Assembly: GCA_016208845.1 (NCBI GenBank)
Contig: JACQXH010000078.1
Span: 14,605-62,487, forward strand
Direction: 5' to 3'
Source of the DNA: Nitrospirota bacterium
GTDB taxonomy: Bacteria; Nitrospirota; Thermodesulfovibrionia; UBA6902; BMS3Bbin08
Length of the DNA stretch: 47,883 nucleotides
The first letter of the stretch is position 1; the number at the start of each line of letters is the position of its first letter. A model generated the notes under the pieces. It searched no databases. It saw only the letters and a list, made by a program, of their open reading frames with translations, and was not told the origin of the DNA. Shown here one piece after another: positions 43,876 through 47,883 of this stretch. A program made the position numbers and the translations under genes.

Positions 43876-45273
43876 TTGGGGGTGATTAATGGTCTGGACA
43901 AGGCTATGGCATCTGAACTTCTCGAATTTCCTAATAATGTATTCGGCATGGCGCTGAACCTTGAACAGGATTCGGTCGGAGCCGTTCTTTTCGGTGAAGA
44001 CACCTTGATCAAAGAAGGAGACGTTGTAAAGCGTACAGGCAAGATCATGTCCGTTCCGGTAGGCGAAGCGCTGCTTGGAAGAGTAGTCAATGCTATAGGT
44101 CAGCCGATTGACGGAAAGGGCCCGATCGCCTCAACAGAAAGCAGGATAGTTGATGTCGTGGCCCCCGGTATCATTGACAGACAGCCGGTTCGTCAGCCCC
44201 TTCAGACGGGCCTGAAGGCAGTTGACGCAATGATCCCTGTCGGAAGAGGACAGAGAGAACTGATTATCGGTGACCGTCAGACAGGAAAGACCGCGATAGG
44301 CGTTGACGCCATTATTAACCAGAAAGGCGGAGACGTTTTATGTATATATGTTGCTATCGGGCAGAAGCGTTCCAACGTTGTCCGAGTTGCCAAAAAACTT
44401 GAAGAAGAAGGCGCATTGGCCCATACAATTATTGTTTCTGCAACGGCGAGTGAGCCCGCACCTCTTCAGTACATTGCTCCCTATACAGGATGTGCGATGG
44501 GAGAATATTTCAGGGACAAGGGCAAGCACGCATTGATAATTTATGATGACCTGAGTAAACAGGCCACGGCATACAGGCAGCTTTCGCTCCTGCTAAGGCG
44601 TCCTCCCGGACGTGAGGCCTTTCCCGGAGATGTTTTCTATCTCCACTCAAGACTCCTTGAGAGGGCGGCTAAGCTCTCTGATAAACTCGGCGGCGGTTCT
44701 CTTACGGCGCTCCCGATCATTGAGACACAGGCAGGTGATGTGTCGGGCTATATTCCGACAAACGTTATTTCCATTACAGACGGACAGATATACCTTGAAC
44801 CGGAGCTTTTCTACGCCGGTGTGAGACCGGCCGTTAACGTTGGTCTGTCTGTCAGCCGTGTCGGCGGCGCGGCCCAGACAAAGGCAATGAAGCAGGTCGC
44901 CGGGACCCTGAGGCTGGATCTTGCGCAGTTCAGGGAGATGGCGGCATTCGCCCAGTTCGGTTCTGACCTCGATAAAGCAACACTCCAGCAGATAGAACGA
45001 GGCAAGAGAATGGTCGAGCTGCTGAAGCAGAACCAGTACGTTCCGATGACGATGCAGGACCAGGTAATTGTCTTATTTGCCGGTACTCAGGGCTTTCTCG
45101 ATGATATTCCGGTCGAGGCCATAAAGAAATTTGAAGAGGAATTTGTGAAATTCATACGTGGAACAAAGGACGAACTCCGTTCGGAACTTGCAGAGAAAAA
45201 AGCATTGGACGACAGCCTTAAAGCAAAACTGGTTAAGGCAATAGAAGAATTCAAGAAAGGATTCCAGGCGTAA
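43876..45273 (+). CDS. atpA: ATP synthase alpha subunit, N-terminus missing
   Basis: F1 alpha subunit, 465 residues against the usual about 503. Walker A GDRQTGKT, YDDLSKQATAYRQLSLLLRRPPGREAFPGDVFY, and GRGQRELIIG are intact. Sequence starts abruptly at NGLDKAMASELLEFPN. The preceding about 40 residues of the family (the N-terminal helix binding delta and the first barrel strands) are absent. An ATG with GGGGG upstream (43889) is out of frame by one; only a TTG (43876) is in frame. The picture is a deletion of 3n+1 bases after the original start codon, either a real lesion or an assembly error. Confidence 0.93.
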   Translation: MGVINGLDKAMASELLEFPNNVFGMALNLEQDSVGAVLFGEDTLIKEGDVVKRTGKIMSVPVGEALLGRVVNAIGQPIDGKGPIASTESRIVDVVAPGIIDRQPVRQPLQTGLKAVDAMIPVGRGQRELIIGDRQTGKTAIGVDAIINQKGGDVLCIYVAIGQKRSNVVRVAKKLEEEGALAHTIIVSATASEPAPLQYIAPYTGCAMGEYFRDKGKHALIIYDDLSKQATAYRQLSLLLRRPPGREAFPGDVFYLHSRLLERAAKLSDKLGGGSLTALPIIETQAGDVSGYIPTNVISITDGQIYLEPELFYAGVRPAVNVGLSVSRVGGAAQTKAMKQVAGTLRLDLAQFREMAAFAQFGSDLDKATLQQIERGKRMVELLKQNQYVPMTMQDQVIVLFAGTQGFLDDIPVEAIKKFEEEFVKFIRGTKDELRSELAEKKALDDSLKAKLVKAIEEFKKGFQA

Positions 45274-45353
45274 AACAGTGACGCGTAACGAGTAAGGAGT
45301 GACTGGATTGATTCCTTCAACTCGTTACTCGTAACCCGTAACTCGTCACTTAA
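45274..45353. repeat. Short-period inverted repeat between atpA and atpG
   Basis: Left arm CAGTGACGCGTAACGAGTAA and right arm complement AAGTGACGAGTTACGGGTTA are imperfect complements, built of the same ACGAGT(A/G)A units as the metG insert. It fills the whole space between the two genes and could fold into an RNA hairpin in the atp mRNA. Confidence 0.75.
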
Positions 45354-45356
45354 ATT

Positions 45357-46238
45357 ATGGCGACCTTAAGAGACATAAAAAACAGAATAAAGGCTGTTGG
45401 GAATACGCAGAAGATAACAAAGGCCATGAAGATGGTGGCTGCATCAAAACTGAGAAAGGTGCAGGGCCGGATGCTGGACCTGAGGCCTTATGCAGACAAG
45501 ATGCAGGAGGTTCTGATGAACCTTGCCAAAGGTGCTGACAGGGAAGCGCATCCATTACTTGCATTCAGGTCGAGAAAGACGGTCGAAGTCGTTGTAATTA
45601 CTTCTGACAGGGGGCTTTGCGGCGCCTTTAACACAAATATCCTTAAGGCAGCTCAAAAATATATTGACGACTGTAAAAAAGAAGGCTTTGAGGTTAGCAT
45701 AAGCACTGTCGGGAAAAAAGCAAGGGATTACTTTAAGAGAAGAGGGGTCAACCTTAGAAATTCACGGGTGGGTATTTCAGGCAACGTACGTTTTCCAAAT
45801 GCAGAGGAGATAGCCAATGATGTCAAGGAAAATTTCATAAATGGAACAATTGATGAAGTTACTGTCGTATATAATGCATTTAAATCAATGGCATCGCAGA
45901 CAGTAACGGTAGCCAAGCTTCTTCCCTTGGCTCCAGTGGAAGAGGGAAAAGAAGGTTCTGCCACTGAACCTCAGGCATTGGATTTTATTTATGAACCTTC
46001 CATGGGTGCGATATTTGACAGATTGATCCCGAGGAATGTGGATATACAGATCTACAGGGCTCTCCTTGAAAGCTCGGCTGCAGAAGAGGCAGCAAGGATG
46101 TCTGCTATGGAAAATGCAACAAAGAGCTGTAATGAAATGGTAGGCAAACTCACGCTTCAGTACAACAAGGCCAGACAGGCATCTATTACAGGTGAATTAA
46201 TGGATATCGTAGGCGGTGTTGAGGCGTTGAAAGGATAA
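45357..46238 (+). CDS. atpG: ATP synthase gamma subunit
   Basis: Central stalk subunit, 293 residues, full length. N-terminus MATLRDIKNRIKAVGNTQKI with TKAMKMVAASKLRK. The conserved SDRGLCGAFNTNI is present. The C-terminal helix ends RQASITGELMDIVGGVEAL. No Shine-Dalgarno of its own is obvious because the repeat abuts the ATG. Confidence 0.96.
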   Translation: MATLRDIKNRIKAVGNTQKITKAMKMVAASKLRKVQGRMLDLRPYADKMQEVLMNLAKGADREAHPLLAFRSRKTVEVVVITSDRGLCGAFNTNILKAAQKYIDDCKKEGFEVSISTVGKKARDYFKRRGVNLRNSRVGISGNVRFPNAEEIANDVKENFINGTIDEVTVVYNAFKSMASQTVTVAKLLPLAPVEEGKEGSATEPQALDFIYEPSMGAIFDRLIPRNVDIQIYRALLESSAAEEAARMSAMENATKSCNEMVGKLTLQYNKARQASITGELMDIVGGVEALKG

Positions 46239-46249
46239 TTAAAAAAAAC

Positions 46250-46327
46250 AGTCATTAAGTGACTAAGTAATAAAGTCATTAAATAAATAAACCATTGGCA
46301 ATGACTTAATGACTTAATGTCTTAATA
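46250..46327. repeat. Short-period inverted repeat between atpG and atpD
   Basis: Left arm AGTCATTAAGTGACTAAGTA and right arm AATGACTTAATGACTTAATG are complementary, made of ATGACTTA-type 7-8 bp units. It is distinct in sequence from the atpA-atpG repeat but the same in architecture. It lies just before the GGAGG of atpD. Confidence 0.75.
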
Positions 46328-46343
46328 ACGGAGGTTTTAAATT

Positions 46344-47756
46344 ATGAATGAAGGTAAAGTTGCTCAGGTCATAGGCGCAGTTGTTGACGTTGAATTTGAA
46401 GATAAAATGCCTGAAATTTTAAATGCGCTTAAGATCGCACAGCCGGGGAATAAGGAAAAAGGCATACCCGACATCAATATAACGCTTGAGGTCGCTGCTC
46501 ACCTTGGCGAGAACATGGTGAGGACCGTTGCAATGTCGGCAACTGACGGACTTGTAAGAGGGACCAAGGCTGTTGATACAGGACAACCTATCACGGTTCC
46601 TGTCGGAGCAAAAACACTCGGGAGGATCATGAATGTTATCGGCGAATCAGTGGACCAGCTGGGTCCTATAGATTCAAAGGACCGGATGCCTATCCACAGG
46701 GAATCCCCTCATTTTACCGAGCAGGATACATCAACCCAGGTGTTTGAGACAGGCGTCAAGGTCTTTGACCTCCTTGTTCCGTTCGTTAAAGGCGGAAAGA
46801 TGGGAATGTTCGGCGGTGCAGGTGTCGGCAAGACAGTTGTTATTATGGAGATGATCCACAATATTGCGATGGTCCATGGCGGTGTGTCGGTGTTTGCTGG
46901 CGTCGGCGAGAGAACAAGAGAAGGAAATGACCTCTATCTTGAAATGAAGGAGGGAGGCGTTCTCGAAAAAACAGCCCTTATCTACGGCCAGATGAATGAG
47001 CCGCCTGGAGCAAGGGCCAGGGTCGCACTCTCAGCGCTTACTGTTGCCGAATACTTTAGGGACGAGGGGCAGGATGTTCTTATATTCTTAGATAACATCT
47101 TCAGATATACACTTGCAGGCGCCGAGCTTTCAGCGCTTTTGGGCAGAATGCCTTCGGCGGTCGGATACCAGCCGACTCTTGGAACCGACATGGGTGTGCT
47201 GCAGGAAAGGATCACATCAACAAACAAGGGTGCTATTACATCGATGCAGGCCATTTACGTCCCTGCTGACGACCTTACAGACCCTGCGGTTGCTACGGCA
47301 TTTACACACCTTGACGGAACAGTGGTCCTTTCAAGAGCTATCTCTGAGCTTGGGATATATCCTGCTGTGGATCCCCTTGATTCAACATCAAGGATCCTCG
47401 ACCCGCTTATTCTTGGCGAAGAACACTATGCAGTTGCAAGAAAGGTACAGATAGTTCTGCAGAGATATAAAGAACTGCAGGACATTATTGCGATTCTCGG
47501 CATGGAAGAGCTTTCTGAAGACGATAAATTACTGGTTGCACGCGCAAGGAAACTTCAAAGGTTTCTGAGCCAGCCTTTCCATGTTGCAGAGACATTTACC
47601 GGCACCCCTGGAAAATACGTTAAGCTTGCAGATTCAATTAAGGGGTTCAAGGCCATTGTTGAAGGAAAACACGACGATCTGCCTGAGCAGGCATTTTACA
47701 TGGTGGGCGGCATTGAGGAAGTCATAGAAAAGGCCAAGAAACTGGCAGGAGCATAA
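46344..47756 (+). CDS. atpD: ATP synthase beta subunit
   Basis: Catalytic F1 subunit, 470 residues, complete. It has the P-loop GGAGVGKT, GERTREGNDLYLEM, FLDNIFRYTLAGAELSALLG and VPADDLTDPA. In the conserved FRFTQAGSE region this protein has RYTLAGAE, a Gln to Leu substitution close to the active interface, and LGTDMG for LATEMG. GGAGG lies about 10 bp before the ATG. The next atp gene (atpC) would start beyond the window. Confidence 0.97.
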   Translation: MNEGKVAQVIGAVVDVEFEDKMPEILNALKIAQPGNKEKGIPDINITLEVAAHLGENMVRTVAMSATDGLVRGTKAVDTGQPITVPVGAKTLGRIMNVIGESVDQLGPIDSKDRMPIHRESPHFTEQDTSTQVFETGVKVFDLLVPFVKGGKMGMFGGAGVGKTVVIMEMIHNIAMVHGGVSVFAGVGERTREGNDLYLEMKEGGVLEKTALIYGQMNEPPGARARVALSALTVAEYFRDEGQDVLIFLDNIFRYTLAGAELSALLGRMPSAVGYQPTLGTDMGVLQERITSTNKGAITSMQAIYVPADDLTDPAVATAFTHLDGTVVLSRAISELGIYPAVDPLDSTSRILDPLILGEEHYAVARKVQIVLQRYKELQDIIAILGMEELSEDDKLLVARARKLQRFLSQPFHVAETFTGTPGKYVKLADSIKGFKAIVEGKHDDLPEQAFYMVGGIEEVIEKAKKLAGA

Positions 47757-47769
47757 AAAATATTTAGCC

Positions 47770-47855
47770 ACTGACTGACACAGACATAAAGACAGGCGGC
47801 ATAAATAAAAGAATAAAGCTTGAATGAAAGAATCGTGGTTCTTGTGTTAGTCAGT
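47770..47855. repeat. Inverted repeat downstream of atpD
   Basis: ACTGACTGACACA (47770-47782) and the complement of ACTGACTAACACA (47843-47855) bound an AT-rich 86-bp element. It is related in style to the CCACAGAG family and lies between atpD and the expected atpC. Confidence 0.65.
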
Positions 47856-47883
47856 GAAAGTCTGTTGCAAAAGAGGAATATAA

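Noticed and set aside
1..47883. tRNA, rRNA, tmRNA or riboswitch genes
   Set aside because: I looked for T-loop-like GGTTCGAATCC motifs and conserved RNA cores. The GTTCGACAAGCTC repeats resemble T-loops superficially but lack the other arms and recur as palindromes.

Overview
The window looks like a piece of a bacterial chromosome of moderate GC, probably assembled from a metagenome. Gene content and protein style fit Nitrospirota or a similar deep-branching anaerobe: a split b/b' ATP synthase operon, GatAB, a MetE-like zinc methyltransferase inside a tmk-holB-ricT-metG operon, bacterial endonuclease Q, and large secreted proteins with VGIGT repeats. That placement is inference; no rRNA, tRNA, CRISPR array or phage core gene was seen.

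Layout. 1-5240 (minus): a tightly overlapping operon, MetE-like gene > tmk > holB > ricT > metG, with metG running off the left edge. 5418-7277 (plus): a DUF3467 gene, an RlpA lipoprotein, and an AbrB antitoxin with a broken Doc toxin. 7620-10027 (minus): EndoQ and a GNAT protein. 10205-11896 (plus): two compact toxin-antitoxin-like pairs. 12020-16651 (minus): a damaged 2-oxoamine synthase with an SDR partner, an EamA transporter and an NtrC-type regulator. 16786-23834 (minus): gatA and gatB, separated by a four-gene block of nucleotidyltransferase (MNT) and HEPN genes with its own promoter and operator. 24365-30301: a LOG protein, a broken TIGR01777 epimerase, tgt, a small membrane protein and argS. 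30674-41697 (minus): about 11 kb of four giant secreted proteins that share modules. 42282-47756 (plus): atpF', atpF, atpH, atpA, atpG and atpD; atpC would lie beyond the right edge.

Three signals stand out. (1) The MNT/HEPN block inside gatA-gatB carries an uncharacterised 762-residue protein with a HEPN-like C-terminus. It is the best candidate here for an undescribed toxin-antitoxin or defence system. (2) Small imperfect inverted repeats built from 7-8 bp units sit in frame inside housekeeping genes (metG, holB, argS, tgt, the N-terminus of atpF and probably rlpA). Related ones fill the gaps of the atp operon. They behave like the palindromic elements found inside Rickettsia genes, but the repeat unit differs from site to site. 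(3) Unusually many genes are broken: ricT, doc, the 2-oxoamine synthase, gatA, TIGR01777, two surface proteins and the 5' end of atpA. Several of these show clean losses of roughly 70-150 bp. Since atpA and gatA are normally indispensable, local misassembly or strain mixing must be excluded before calling this genome decay.

Dispersed MITE-like and REP-like repeats fill almost every intergenic gap. One MITE shows a 9-bp target duplication, and another now supplies the C-terminus of the 2-oxoamine synthase.
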